64,000 nucleotides of DNA from Saccharomycopsis phalli (GCA_020342235.1 CP073218.1:62001-126000), one strand, 5' to 3'; positions 8,743 through 21,300 are shown, counted from the first letter of the stretch. A program made the numbers and translations. Notes: generated from the letters alone by a model not told the origin.

Positions 8743-11157
8743 TTAATATTTATAATTTCCATAGGAATTGTTCATGTTGGTACTCGACCCGCTGGCGTTG
8801 TATGGGTACGTGTTTGACGTAGAACTGTTGTAATGCGAATCTTGCACGCCCTGGTATCCGGTGCCACTATCGCTGTAGATATTGGAAGGCTTGCTCACGG
8901 AATACCCGGACCCGTTTGCACCGTGATTGTTGTAAATCATCGATCCTGGCTGCACGACATTTGCCTCGTATGGATTCTTACCAATGGAGCCCGACCGGTC
9001 ACGCAGGTCTTCTGGCAAGTGCTGCGATGGGAACTTGTCCTCAAGAGAGTAGTCGTCGTCTTCGTAGCCACTGTTCTTGCCGCTCGGCGTGAACTCGCCC
9101 TTTGAGTTCAGGAGGAGGCTCAAGTCGACGTCTTCGTGGCCTCGGGCTGCAGTTGCACCCAAGGCAGCAAGCTCGGTTCCCTGGTTCTTTTCGTTGCCGT
9201 CAGCCTTTTTAATGAAACATACCCGGTCGTCTTTGATGTAGACGTAGTTCTTGTCTGGGTTGGAGCGCAAGGCCATGACACAAGTGACAATGGTGAAGAT
9301 GAGCAACACCAATGAAAATACGGCGTTGACAACGAACAAGACGACACCGGAGATGGAGTTGACAGCTGGCTTGTTGCCAAAGACGTTGCTGAAAATCAAA
9401 AAGAATATGGAGTTAATGAGGTTGACAAGGTGGATCATGATGTTGAACACGTTGGTACGCTTGTCCATAAATGGGCGCACCACGCAAATGGCGACAAAGT
9501 ACACAAGCTCAAACACAAAGATGATCACGGCCTGGGCCTTGCCTTGGCCTTGGAGCAAGGCAATGATGATCGACCGGAGGATGATGTACGTCAATGATAC
9601 AATCACCCACCAGTATTTGTTGGCGTTGTACGACACGTACAAGAACCCGTACTTGTTCAAGACCTTGGTGTCACCGTACAAGCTGTACGCCGCGGTTTGG
9701 TACAACCGCACCGACTCACGGCCGGTCCGCACGAGCTTTATCGACGCCAAAATCAAGATACTCAACACCGTCACCAAGAGCACCACTGCCATGATGACCA
9801 AGGCCACAGAGTCGCGCTCAGTCAACTCCCAGAGACTCAAGACCACCACTTGCGGGAGACCAATCAAGAACAACCGGTACAATGCTCCCTTGATGATGTT
9901 TCTCCACTGGCCACGATACTCAGCGAACTTGGCATCACGGATAATGCGGGAATGAATCAAGATCTCGATGATGCCCTTGAACACTGCCAAGAGCAACACC
10001 AAGACAAACGTAAAGAAGATGGTGAACACCATACCGGTGAAGAAGAACGACGTGATCTCGATGTTGGCCAAGAACGCAACCCGCTGGATCCCCTTGAGAA
10101 TCAAAATCCGCGACGTCAATGCCGTGGTGTTCTTCTCGTCGGTGTTGTACAAAGTGGAGTCGTCAATCAAGTCGTCCGGCGTCGATCGCTTCGAGATCAT
10201 GATGTTGTCGCGTGCGGCTGGAGCATGGTACTTTGGCGTCACAAGCATATACCCATCGGCCTGGGCCCGTTCATACAAGTCGCTCAAGTACTTCAACGTC
10301 TGGTATCCGCCCCGCTTGATCAACTTCTTCTGCACCGAGATCGAAAGCACCGCCTTGTTGGACAAGATCGACGTTTCCGTGCCGCCCGTAGCCTGCACAT
10401 ACCAGTTTGCAATCTTGCTGAGGAACGCTACGTGGATGATACCCATGGACCACTGGAAGTTCTGGCACCAAGCGGAAGCAATCGGCGGCACTGCGGTCAC
10501 GGCCATCATCGACGTGATCGCAATGTTCTGGAAATAAATGAAAAGCGAAATACTGTTGGAGGCAATGTGTGCGGCCGTAGTAGAATGGCCCACCACCGAC
10601 ACCACTCCGGAAGTGATCAACCCCAAACCGCTGATTGCCGCAATCGGCCAACTGGCATACTTTGTTTGCACCGTCTTTCCGTTGGTCAACAAGGCCTCAA
10701 CACAGGCCACGGCAGTGTTATTGTTGTCGTTCAGGAACACCGTAAGCCGGACTTTTGCGTCCAAGTCTGGAACAGAAAAGGCCACTGAGGGAATGTTCTT
10801 GACCATGCTCTCACTCAACTTGAAGTTCGAGCTGATGTCGATCCGTCCGCCGGTGATTGGGCACATGGTCTTAAAGCCAAGGTCACACGCACTAAAGTTC
10901 CGCTGTAGCACCGTCAACCCATAGGCAATCAACTCAATGTGGGCATGGACATTTCCAGACAAGGTGGTGATGGCCGAAACATCAAAGGTAACGGTGGTGT
11001 CGTTTGGCGTGTAGACCACGTTGAAGAATGACGCAGTGACCTGGGAATTCTTCATACATGTCAATAAGGACGAGGTTTCAATAAACCGATCAGCCTGGGC
11101 CGTAAGAATATTCAAGCAGAATATCCAGCTATAGAATAGGCACTTGCTCCAGTACAT
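8743..11157 (-). CDS. FLC: FLC-family TRP-like membrane protein (flavin carrier / calcium-linked)
   Basis: 804 residues, like yeast Flc1-3 (783-802). A signal peptide ends near residue 23. A lumenal ML-like, cysteine-containing domain spans about 25-170, including DLGFKTMCPITGG. The TRP-like multi-helix domain covers about 175-640, with landmarks WCQNFQWSMGI and VRPFMDKRTNVFN. A hydrophilic cytosolic tail rich in Ser, Gly, Asn and Tyr follows. Family members act in ER, Golgi or vacuole membranes in FAD import into the ER lumen, calcium homeostasis and cell-wall integrity; C. albicans members have been linked to haem uptake. The paralogue (FLC1, FLC2 or FLC3) cannot be assigned. The gene uses GC-rich preferred codons, which suggests good expression. 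Confidence 0.9.
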   Translation of the reverse strand: MYWSKCLFYSWIFCLNILTAQADRFIETSSLLTCMKNSQVTASFFNVVYTPNDTTVTFDVSAITTLSGNVHAHIELIAYGLTVLQRNFSACDLGFKTMCPITGGRIDISSNFKLSESMVKNIPSVAFSVPDLDAKVRLTVFLNDNNNTAVACVEALLTNGKTVQTKYASWPIAAISGLGLITSGVVSVVGHSTTAAHIASNSISLFIYFQNIAITSMMAVTAVPPIASAWCQNFQWSMGIIHVAFLSKIANWYVQATGGTETSILSNKAVLSISVQKKLIKRGGYQTLKYLSDLYERAQADGYMLVTPKYHAPAARDNIMISKRSTPDDLIDDSTLYNTDEKNTTALTSRILILKGIQRVAFLANIEITSFFFTGMVFTIFFTFVLVLLLAVFKGIIEILIHSRIIRDAKFAEYRGQWRNIIKGALYRLFLIGLPQVVVLSLWELTERDSVALVIMAVVLLVTVLSILILASIKLVRTGRESVRLYQTAAYSLYGDTKVLNKYGFLYVSYNANKYWWVIVSLTYIILRSIIIALLQGQGKAQAVIIFVFELVYFVAICVVRPFMDKRTNVFNIMIHLVNLINSIFFLIFSNVFGNKPAVNSISGVVLFVVNAVFSLVLLIFTIVTCVMALRSNPDKNYVYIKDDRVCFIKKADGNEKNQGTELAALGATAARGHEDVDLSLLLNSKGEFTPSGKNSGYEDDDYSLEDKFPSQHLPEDLRDRSGSIGKNPYEANVVQPGSMIYNNHGANGSGYSVSKPSNIYSDSGTGYQGVQDSHYNSSTSNTYPYNASGSSTNMNNSYGNYKY

Positions 11158-12525
11158 CGCAATTATTTCGATATATGTGTGTGTGAAAAGAGTAAGCTAG
11201 ATCCCTGAAAACAATGTGTATATACTCTCCCGTAGTATGTAACAAACAGGGCTGAGGGTAATTGTTGGTGGTAACCGGCATGTCCTAAAATAGCAATACT
11301 AAACACTACAAATCATAAACATCACGCCTAGACAAAAAGAAATGCTACATGACCCTATATATTTTTTCCCCTTGTTAATTTACAGTCATCAATTTATACT
11401 ATTTTTATACTATTATCCCCTCCCCCAGCATCACCTCCAATTTTCTCTGCCCGCCTCAGCCCGGAATTTTAACCTACCCTGCCCCTAATGCTTTCGCCTC
11501 AATGAGGCTGTACCAACATAACAAAGATGCGATCCAGTCTGCGACAGCAAATTGAAACATGATGCAAGTACCTTTACTTTGCCTTCCCACTGTATATAGT
11601 CACGATATAAACCAGGCACATTTACTCTTGATCAAGGCACATTTATACTTGATGCCAGGTGTCACTTTCACTGCGCCAAGAGCGGCAAAAACTTATTTGA
11701 CAGCACAGCCATGATCATCAAAACTATAACTAAAATTTTTTACGACTCAGCAGGAAGGCAGCATAAAGTCTCGTCCTTAATAGTTTCAGAGATTGTTCAC
11801 CAATGCTAATCATCATTGTCGTAGAATTGAACCCGCAACATACACAGGCTTAACAATCACCCGCTCGTTGACCTCAACGATCAAATGATCATTACCCCCG
11901 TCTCTGCCAAGGGCCAACTATCATAACCGCGAAAATTAAAGTCAATGGTATCCCATTGATTTCATTCAATCGAAAGATTACAGTAAAATAGCCCAACATT
12001 CACGTGTATTTCGTGGTCTAGACGTGTATTATAAGTATACCAGAGCTCCAGGAACTGTTTCACTAAAGATTAGCCGGTTTATCAGTAATTTAATGGCATT
12101 TCTGGCTTGCCAACTTACAATATGTATTATCCAATGCCTACAGTAGATGTTTACAAAAATTCCTACAATTGACGCTCACAAAAAGTCCATTGGCAGACAA
12201 TTGTAAATGCCCAGCTAACTTAGTAGTAGCTGTTAAACTACTCGTACTGTCAATAGCTAATCTGCACTCTCAACCATGTAGAGCCAGAATCGGTCAGCAA
12301 TATATTGGAAAACCGCCTGTGAAATGGTAAAACCTGTATAGCAACCAATAATCTGTGCCTTGGGATAATTGGCTCAAATCGGTAGAACTCTGCTGTATTG
12401 ATACCCCATACTGCCTGGATTGGTGGGAGATCATCCTTTTGCACGTGCCCAGGCAATCCGGGTTTCTTTTAGCCTCCTCATCTCCAGATAAAGCTCAACA
12501 CCAGTATCCGAGCGAAGCGCAAACC
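11158..12525. promoter_or_regulatory. Divergent promoter region between FLC and ATG1 (1.37 kb)
   Basis: No credible gene is present. CACGTG E-boxes, possible Cbf1 sites, occur at 12001-12006 and at 12442-12447, the second about 80 bp before the ATG1 start. Pyrimidine-rich stretches lie near 11410-11450. No RNA gene was recognised. Confidence 0.5.
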
Positions 12526-15234
12526 ATGCTGTCAAATAACGAGCCGCATAGTACCAAGAATAAAGCTCCGCAAAATGAGCTTATCGACGGATACCTGATT
12601 GGAACAGAGATCGGTAAGGGATCGTTTGCAAATGTTTACAAGGGTGTCTTATTAGTAAGTATAGATTAGTACTTGTATGGCAGATGACATGCGCCCAACA
12701 GACCTTGGACCACTCCACTTTACCAAAATTATATAAAGTCGCGACTTTTGTGGAACTGCGACTGGGCTTGGTGGACGTTTGAAACTGAATGTGGAGACGT
12801 TATCATGCCGCTATTTGATATGGATCACTAACCCCAGAAAACACGCACGCCGGTTGCAATCAAGTCCGTTCCTCGGACAAAGCTAAAGAATAAAAAGTTG
12901 CTTGAGAATTTAGAAATAGAGATACAGATTCTCAAGTCGTTGGCACACCCGCATATCGTTGGCTTGATTGACTGTCAGCAGTCAAGCAACTACTTCCATA
13001 TTATTATGGAGTACTGCTCGCTTGGGGACTTGTCGTATTTTATAAGAAAGAGACTGCAGTTGGTCAAATCGCATCCGTTGGTGAACCTGATTTTGATCAA
13101 GTACCCTTCGCCAGAAAACTGCAATGGGTTGAACAATATCATCACGGTGCACTTCCTCAAGCAGCTTGCCTCGGCATTGGAGTTTCTCCGTGCCAAGAAC
13201 TTGGTGCATCGGGATATAAAGCCACAGAACTTGTTGTTGTGCTACCCAACCCACACCAGGCAGGAGTTTCTCGACAAGAAGTACACTGGAAACTATGATT
13301 TGCCGGTGTTGAAAATCGCAGACTTTGGGTTTGCTAGGTTCTTGCCAAGCCAGTCTTTGGCCGAGACCTTGTGCGGGTCTCCTTTGTATATGGCCCCGGA
13401 GATTTTGCGATACGAGAAGTACAACGCCAAGGCAGACTTGTGGTCGGTTGGTGCTGTCTTGTACGAAATGACAATAGGCAAGCCTCCGTTTCGGGCAAGT
13501 AACCACGTAGAGTTGTTGAAGAGGATCGAGAATGCAAAGGACAATATTTCTTTCCCCGACAATGTGGAGGTGGATCCGGATATCAAGCGGGTCATATGCG
13601 GGTTGTTGAAGTTGAAGTCGATTGAGCGGATGAGCTTCAATGAGTTTTTCAACGACAAGTTGGTTTTGAGCGACTTGAGCGAGTATATTAACGAGAATCA
13701 GAGCTTGGATCATTCCTCCATAGATGAAAACTTGTTCATTAGTGAGTATTTGACAAAGGCAGAAAATGTCCAGCAGCCTAGTGAGCCTGTGAGTGCCATT
13801 GAAGAACTGGAAAGGCAAGTACCTCGAAACTTGATACCTCGAAACTCGGTACCTCAAAAGCAGATATCGGAACAGCTAATAACTCAAAAGTCAGCATCTC
13901 AAAAGCCAACAGCTCAAAAGCCAATACCTCAAAAAGCAATACCTCAAAAGTCAACGCCTCAAAAAATTGTGCCCAAAACACACGACGGAGCTGGCTCCGT
14001 AAAGAACCGGTCTGAGGAGGGGTTACTTGGAAACGCCAAGGGTAATAGCAACAGCAGCTTGAGCTCTTCCAAAGGTAAAAGCAAGGTCACAGACTTGCTA
14101 AGCGAGCGAGATTACGTGGTTGTGGAGAAAAAGTCGGTGGAAGTGAACGCGCTTGCCGACGAGTTGGCCAAGATCGGTGTGAACGACCGCGCAAGTCCAA
14201 AGGAACAAAGACGGGGATCTTCGTCGAGCCACAAGCGGCCCAGCTTTGGTATTTCGCTCAGCTCTACTGGGACGCTCAATAAGGCAATTGGCCAGCTCCA
14301 TGCGAAGCTCTTGGGCCATGGTAAAGAGATTGTGTCCTCGTATGCAAGCCCTGTGCCTGAGTCTCCGAATATTGGATATTACGCTGCTGAAGAGAGCGAT
14401 TCTGCTAGCGCTGTATCTAACTTGATTTCCCGATTGGAATCGTTGGCTGCTAAGGCGCATGCAGTGAACCTGTTTGCCCAGGTAAAGTATTCGCAGTTGA
14501 TTCCGTTTACGCCCTCGTCGACGTCTGCGATTGCTGATGACAGCGATGAAGAAGAGAACCTTCTTGGCGAAGAAATCACGCACTTGTCGCCGATCTCCAC
14601 CAAGAGCATTGCTGAAGAGGGACTTGCGCTCTACATTAAAACGTTGTCACTTCTTGCCAAGGCAATGAACCTCACTAGTGAGTGGTGGTACTCCAATGAG
14701 GATGGTCTTGTGCGGGCCGGTGAGGTGTGGGTCCAAAGTGACAGCTTACAAACCACGAAACTCAATTCATTGGTACAATGGATCAGGCAGCTCTTCAACG
14801 AGTGTCTCGAACGTGCAGACTTCATACGTCTTAAGCTTAATGAGGCGAACCAGAAGTTGGGCTTGCTCAACGGACCAGATGGAGAATACGAGTTGAACAC
14901 CAAGGTGATTGCCGAGAAGTTGATATTCGATCGGGCGTTGGAGATTTCGCGTAACGCGGCTGTTAGCGAGCTTGTGGGGGAAGATTTTCAAGGATGCGAA
15001 TTGGCGTACTCGACGTCGATCTGGATGTTGGAGGCGATCCTCGACAGCAGCGATACAAGTACAATAAACTACTTTGACGGGACACACCACTACAATCAGG
15101 AGCGGGCCACGCAGGAGGTAAACTTGGATGTGGAGGACCGAGCTATGGTGCTAAAGTTTATAAACAGTATTGGAAATAGATTGAATGTGCTTCGAAAGAA
15201 AGTCGAGGCCCTTCAAAACGAAGAAAAATTCTAA
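12526..15234 (+). CDS. ATG1: Atg1 autophagy-initiating Ser/Thr protein kinase (spliced)
   Basis: Exons 12526-12654 and 12838-15234 give 841 residues, close to C. albicans Atg1. The intron splits the kinase domain in phase 0, so the unspliced frame would lack the VAIK lysine. The kinase spans about 22-320: glycine loop GKGSFANVYKG (30-40), VAIK Lys52, HRDIKPQN (~167), DFG (~205) and activation loop GSPLYMAPE (~224). A disordered middle contains a degenerate PQK/SQK repeat (nt 13830-13975). The C-terminus has the Atg1 tandem-MIT region (EEGLALYIKTLSLLAKAMNL onward), which binds Atg13. Atg1 starts autophagosome formation at the phagophore assembly site and is restrained by TORC1. The start follows from the lack of an earlier in-frame ATG. 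Confidence 0.93.
12655..12837 (+). other. Spliceosomal intron of ATG1 (183 nt)
   Basis: Donor GTAAGT at 12655-12660, branch-like CACTAAC at 12826-12832 and acceptor CAG ending at 12837. Removal joins ...VYKGVLL to KTRTPVAIKS in phase 0, which restores an unbroken kinase N-lobe. Confidence 0.92.
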
Positions 15235-15478
15235 ATAGCATAGATTGTGGAATACCACTGTAAGCGGGCCCGGGCACATAACCTGGAACGTAAAATGTTT
15301 CCATGGCGAGGTGGGAAGATGAGTGACACAAGATCTGTTGTTATTTTTTGATTAGAGAAACATTCACACAAGTAACCCCTACAGACCTTGGACTGTGTAT
15401 TGAAGTTGGTATTATGGCTAGTTAGTGTGCCTGCAGTTGATGAGAAACTAAGCTACAGACAACAGCAATAATCCCATA

Positions 15479-18175
15479 ATGAGTAATGTTTTGCCGGGGG
15501 TCCACGAGGCACTGGTGCCAACACAGGAGACCACTGGCGATAGTTCGGATGGCAAGAAGAGAGTGGCAAGCGACCAGCTTTCGATATCAGCAGGTCTGGA
15601 ATCCAGCTTTGGAAAATTTTCGCGCAGAATCAATGTCGCTGACTTCGGCCACAAGGTGTCCCAGTCGACACCAATGAGTCCTACTTTCGGCTTCTGCTTG
15701 GACAGTCCAGTTGTCGAGACAAATCATATTTCGTTGGAGTATGATCCTATAAGGAAGCGCAAAATGTTGAACTCATACGAGATACTAAGCGACTTGGGTG
15801 CGGGAAGGCACGGCAAGGTAAAGTTGGCACTTAACTCCCTAAATGGCGAGAAAGTGGCCATCAAGATCCTTGATAGAACCGGAAAAGGGCGTATAGGGAG
15901 AATGGAGGAGTCCCTAAAGCGAGACAATGAATACACCATTCGCAAAGAGATTGCAATCATGAAAAAGTGCAATCACAAAAACGTGGTCAAGCTACGAGAG
16001 GTCATTGACGACCCGCGACTCCGCAAAGTTTATCTAGTATTAGAGTACTTGGAGAAGGGCGAAATTGACTGGCAGATTGAAGAAATCCTACAGGACAGCA
16101 GTTTGTTCCGTCCTGTTTTGTCGTTCAAGGAGTCCCAGCTGGTATTTCGAGACGTGATACTTGGATTAGAGTACTTGCATTTCCAAGGAATCATTCATAG
16201 GGACATTAAGCCTGCAAACTTACTCATTTCTAAAGACAACGTTGTGAAAATTTCCGACTTTGGCGTCTCCTTCTCACTTAGTTTCTCTCAATACACCGAA
16301 TTTGAGCTATGCAAAACCGCAGGCACCCCAGCATTTTATGCCCCTGAGCTTTGCGGTAGCCATTTAGATGACGTTAGACCACGGATCACTCATAAGGTGG
16401 ATATTTGGGCGTTGGGTGTCACATTGTACTGCTTGTTGTTCGGCAAGTTGCCGTTCTACGGTAAGAACGACTTTGATTTATTCGATAGCATCAACGAGGC
16501 CGTGTTTGAAGTCCCCAGTTTTCTGGAGTATATGTCGTTTGAGATCATCCAAAATACTTACTTGGAAGAGAGTTCATTCAACCAGGCAGTCGACTTGATC
16601 AAGAAAATGCTTGTCAAGGATCCAGACGCAAGAATTGATATCCCAGATATTAAGGAACACCCATACTTGGTCAACTCTTTATCCACAATCGACGAAAAGT
16701 ACCAGTTTGAAAACAACATTGAGATCTCCTGTAATACAGATGCAGTGAAAATAGATGTATCTAACGAGGAAATGGGAGAAGCCATCACTGATATCAAGGG
16801 CAAGATCAAATCTGGAATCTCCAAAGTGCTCAATTTTGCATTTTCCTCCTCGGGCTTGCTTCATTCAAAAAAGTCAATGCCTATCTTGACGACAGAGGGG
16901 CAAGAAAGGCCAAGTACAGCATACACTCCGCCTCAAGAGTATTATTTGGGCAATCCAAAATCCTCAATATCGTTAAATATTGACCACTCTCTGTCCATTT
17001 ACAACAACAATAATTTAACCCTGTCGTCGTTTGTGTCAAGCAACAGCACTCTGAATCATTCGTCACAGGACGGATATTTCTCTCCGAGTGCAATTAAAAA
17101 ATCATACGGCTCGCAGCTTAGCTTGAAGAGCAAGAATTCAGTGGTGCATTTGAACACCCCGAAATCGGAGTATCCTGGTAAGGGTCTGCTGCATCATAGA
17201 AGCAGTTCTATCAATACACATGTCTCAGACACCAAGATCGAAGCTGGGTTCATTGTTCACACAAAGCCTGTTGCCGACAAATTGAGCGGAATTATGAAAC
17301 ATGCTGGTGACGACAGTCCATTAGATTCACCGAGTGTTCGTGGATTCCCAAAGATCTTCGGGCTAGGCACGAATAGACTGAGCTCTAATATTAATTATGC
17401 TGGAGTCGGTATTAGTGTCCCACGAGAGAATTCCCGTGTATCGTTACCGGTAAATTCCAGTTATGCCTCTTTGAATAGTATTGACGATGAGTTGTTGTTT
17501 TCCAAGTACAGTGACGATGGGCCAGCTTCTGAATTTATCAACAATGGAAATACCTCTGGGTTTGGCAGTAATGACTTCAAATATTATAATGATTTCAATT
17601 TCCATGAAGATGCTATCAGAGAAAAGATATATGGTAAGAAGAACAAAGATTTTCTCAAAATGTCGGAGCACCGAGCCAGTAAACTGTCTTCTGTTACTAC
17701 CATCAACGAAGTAGAAGGCAAGAAGAACATTGCAGCAGTCAATACCAAGCCAGAAAGCGAGTCAGAGGAAGACATTATTCTGTTGAATCCTTGTAAATAT
17801 AAAGATAAAGGCGCAGGGTCGGGATGTGAAAGTATTAACACAGATGTTGATTCTAGTACTACAAGCACTCGGCAGTTGAGATTGGTTGATTCGGTCGTAA
17901 CTGTGCCCAACTCTATTATTTCCAGGCTCCACTCTGGGGAGAATAATAATTCCCAGACGCATTTATCCCGTTACTTTAAGTTTGACAATTCTTCCAACAA
18001 TAACCAAGATAGGGGAAATAAAAAGGCAAAGCAGCACACTTCAAAGTTCCAATTCGGAAATGACGACAGTGATAGCGAGTTTGAAAGTGATGACAGCCAA
18101 GATTCACCATTGTTTCTTCTGGGCTTTCGGAACAAGCCTCGGCCTTCTATAGGGTCCGAGTCGGAATGGCATTAG
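15479..18175 (+). CDS. SAK1: Sak1/Tos3/Elm1-type upstream kinase of Snf1 (CaMKK-like)
   Basis: 898 residues from the ATG at 15479. The kinase domain covers about residues 100-400: glycine loop GAGRHGKVKLA, VAIKIL, HRDIKPANLL (~240), DFGVSF (~261) and GTPAFYAPEL. The inserted segment between the N- and C-lobes (EKGEIDWQIEEILQD) is typical of the Sak1/CaMKK group. The long Ser/Asn-rich tail has no clear domain. In S. cerevisiae and C. albicans, Sak1 phosphorylates the Snf1 (AMPK) activation loop when glucose is low. MIG1 and GLC7, in the same window, act downstream of and against that step. It follows ATG1 on the same strand and converges with MDS3. Tos3 or Elm1 orthology is possible but less likely. 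Confidence 0.82.
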   Translation: MSNVLPGVHEALVPTQETTGDSSDGKKRVASDQLSISAGLESSFGKFSRRINVADFGHKVSQSTPMSPTFGFCLDSPVVETNHISLEYDPIRKRKMLNSYEILSDLGAGRHGKVKLALNSLNGEKVAIKILDRTGKGRIGRMEESLKRDNEYTIRKEIAIMKKCNHKNVVKLREVIDDPRLRKVYLVLEYLEKGEIDWQIEEILQDSSLFRPVLSFKESQLVFRDVILGLEYLHFQGIIHRDIKPANLLISKDNVVKISDFGVSFSLSFSQYTEFELCKTAGTPAFYAPELCGSHLDDVRPRITHKVDIWALGVTLYCLLFGKLPFYGKNDFDLFDSINEAVFEVPSFLEYMSFEIIQNTYLEESSFNQAVDLIKKMLVKDPDARIDIPDIKEHPYLVNSLSTIDEKYQFENNIEISCNTDAVKIDVSNEEMGEAITDIKGKIKSGISKVLNFAFSSSGLLHSKKSMPILTTEGQERPSTAYTPPQEYYLGNPKSSISLNIDHSLSIYNNNNLTLSSFVSSNSTLNHSSQDGYFSPSAIKKSYGSQLSLKSKNSVVHLNTPKSEYPGKGLLHHRSSSINTHVSDTKIEAGFIVHTKPVADKLSGIMKHAGDDSPLDSPSVRGFPKIFGLGTNRLSSNINYAGVGISVPRENSRVSLPVNSSYASLNSIDDELLFSKYSDDGPASEFINNGNTSGFGSNDFKYYNDFNFHEDAIREKIYGKKNKDFLKMSEHRASKLSSVTTINEVEGKKNIAAVNTKPESESEEDIILLNPCKYKDKGAGSGCESINTDVDSSTTSTRQLRLVDSVVTVPNSIISRLHSGENNNSQTHLSRYFKFDNSSNNNQDRGNKKAKQHTSKFQFGNDDSDSEFESDDSQDSPLFLLGFRNKPRPSIGSESEWH

Positions 18176-18350
18176 CAGATAATATTATGTGGGAATTTAA
18201 TTAGGATGAAAAAAAAATGATAGATTAATGATAGTATTGTATGAGTTATTAAAAAATAGGACCAGCCCTATAATTATGTAAGTTCGATACGGATAAGATG
18301 CCCAGATATGTAATTGTCATTATTATATTACTATGTTACTATTGTTAAAA

Positions 18351-21300
18351 TTACTTCTCATCCTCTTTATGCTTTAAGTTCTTTTGTATGATTCCTCCAA
18401 ATGTCATATGCTTTTTCATATGGAAATCATGATGAGCTTCTGATTTACTATGAAAACCATGGGTTAGATGTTTTAATTTTTCAAATCTCGTGTGATGGTG
18501 GTGGTGCTTAGATTCGCCTTTAGTACTAGTACCAGTAGGCCGCTGGCTGTAATTCGAGTGCACATCAGAGAGGAAATTTGATTCGCTGAAATTGGACACG
18601 CTCCTCTTTGGTAATATTTTGTGCCTTGAAAAAAAGAAAGATGAGTGTTTCGAGTGAGGTCCACTATCCACTGTACTTGAAGGGGGCGAAGAAAGAATAT
18701 CTGCTCTGGTATTGTAAGGAGGGAGAGAGTTCACCGAATTATATGAGTGCACTTTATGGAATTCAATTGAAGATTCGGGGTGTAGCTTATGTGGCGAATC
18801 AGGCAATTCCTGTTCCAAAGACACTGTAGATCCAAATGATAACCTGCGAGTGCTTCCTTGCTCAGACTGCATATCATAAGTTTTACCGTCAGGTCCAAGA
18901 AACTTCGAGGAGTTAAACCTTTCATCAAATTTCTCAGAGGCAGCACGACTGTCATTTGACTTGAGTTTCTCAATTAATAAGTGATTTTCCGCTGATTGGT
19001 CTTCGTCATAATGCCTCTCTTGTAGCTGCTGCTTACGCTCTAGCATCATTTTCTTCAAATGCTCCTTACGTAATCTTTGATCCTCCTTGACTCTTTCTTT
19101 CTCGACTTTTAATCGTTCCATTGTCTGGACTCTCAACTGTTCTTTTTTCTGGGCTTCCTTTTCTTTTTCTTCCTTTGCAAGCCGAACCTTTTCTTCCTGT
19201 TCCTTCTTTTGGAATCTGGACTTGACCTCCTCGTCCATTTCAACTTTTAGATCTTTCCTTATTTTTGGTTCTATTAATTTTTTCTCCACGGAAAGTTTTT
19301 TTAGCACGCTCAATATGAAATACGCTCTTAACAGAATGCGGTCATCCAAAGTAGACGAGGATATTTCGTATATGAGATACACTAAATCAGTGGACGGCGT
19401 ATTAGAACTGCTAATATCTTCAATTTTCAATAGTTTGCGTTTTTTATTTTCCTCTCCTTCTTTTGATTCGACATCGCCATCATCATCTCCCATTTCGTAT
19501 TCCTCTTCTTCTTCTCTCTCTTGATCATCATGGTTGTCCTCGGATGTAGTTCGCTTAAGTTTATACAATCTGTCCAATGAGATGTGAAATGACATTTCAT
19601 CCAATTCGTCTGTTTCATATCCTGAATCGTCATCTGAGTCTATATCACCCTTTTGCATTCTCTTTTCCTGTGCTTCTGATCGGAGCTTACCGTTGAGATC
19701 GGCTAGTTCCTTCATGAGTGTAAAGTAAAAGTCACTGCCAAACTCAAAATGACTCACTACTGACTTGAACTTTCTAAACTTCAGAATAAAGTTGCGACGC
19801 AATTTCTTTAATTCCTTTACCTCATTTTCGTCTGTCTCCTTTTTGGCCAATTCCCGCAAGGAGTCTTCAAAGAACTCCAAGTAAGAGACGATGAAACGTT
19901 CCATCTTGCCAAGTACAGCGTAAAACACCTCGGAGCAGATGCTGTATAATAACGGGATCTCGTAAAACTTGGACAACATAAATAATTCTGCAACAGTAGG
20001 GTTGATGTGCAACTTGCGGTTCAACTGGCCAGTGCAGAAGAACTCTGTCAACGCCTTGATTGTGTAAGAGCTAAAAGGCAAGTACAAGCATCTAGGTATC
20101 AACAACGGTTCAATCAAATACTGCTGTTTCTCGTTCTTTGGCGCACTCTCTCCGCGAAATTTTGATTTACCCTGTTTCAAGTAATCGGTCAAGCTGTTCC
20201 CAAACAAGTTGACCTCACGGAACAAAGTGTCCGGATTGAACTTGTCATCCTCCTCGGTCTTGAAGATGTTTTCATTGAACTTGAATGGGGGCGATGTAGC
20301 GGTGCTGGGAGATGCAGGGGCGCTGAGCGGCACTTCGGGTGTAGGCGGAAGAAAATCAGGGTGTGGAAGCTGCTCTAGTAGCTGAGGGCTTTTGATGTCC
20401 ATGGTGTTGAGGTGTCTCATACTGTTGAACGACTTGTTGCTATTGGAGAAGTATTCGTCGCCCTTTGGTTTATTTGGCGACATCTTGATCCCGCTTCCTG
20501 TGATGACTCTGTTGTTTGCCTTGCCCTCGAGAGAATTGTTGGACATGAAACTGCTGGTGGTGGATATCACCGAGTTCTTTCGTGACCCAGGGAGGTTAAT
20601 GAAGTCTGAGTAGTTGTTCAAGGCGTCGGACAACGATGGACTGAAGTTGCTGGCAACCACAGAGAGCCGCTTGTTGTTTTCAAATGGCGAGTTGAAGACG
20701 ATTTTGTCCGTGGGCTGTGAAGGCAATGGGGCAGCTGCCGGATTTGTCGACGTGCTCAGGGACGATGCGTGAGAATTCTTTCTCTCTCTTTGCTGTATCA
20801 ACAAGGAGTTGGTTATGGGGCTCTTGAAGTTGCTCATGTCGGCGACGTTAGGTATCTTTGATGTGTCACTTGATGTTTCGTACGTTCCTTCGCTTGGGGC
20901 TAAGCTGAACCGCTTTCCTGAGCGCAATGGCTGGGTACTGGTGATGGTTGTGCGCTTGAGCCTGGACTCCTCCTCCATGTTCAAGGCGTCGCTCAACAAC
21001 TCGACGGACTTCAAGTATCCGTAGCCTAGGATATAATTGAAGAAGGGCCCCCAGTGCTTGAACAACAATATCATTGGCACCGGGATGATGTGTTCGTCGG
21101 TGGTGACAAACTGAAAGTCCGTCAAAGGGTTCCGCGGCGCGAGTATATAATTTTGGAAGAAGTTGCGCCCCAATGCTACTGCGGAGTTGTGGAGGAAGTT
21201 GGCGGAGTTTGTATTCAACGTCAGTCTTGCTGTTGGTGCAAGGTAGTTGATGTAGCTCTCGAAGTTTGCCTGCTTGTTCAACGAGAGGCCCCCCATGTTT

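Noticed and set aside
9697-10788. 363-codon open frame antisense to the FLC gene
   Set aside because: Low-complexity Gln/His/Arg composition typical of a reverse-strand shadow of a membrane-protein gene.
12982-13857. 291-codon frame antisense to ATG1
   Set aside because: Overlaps the conserved kinase domain. No similarity of its own.
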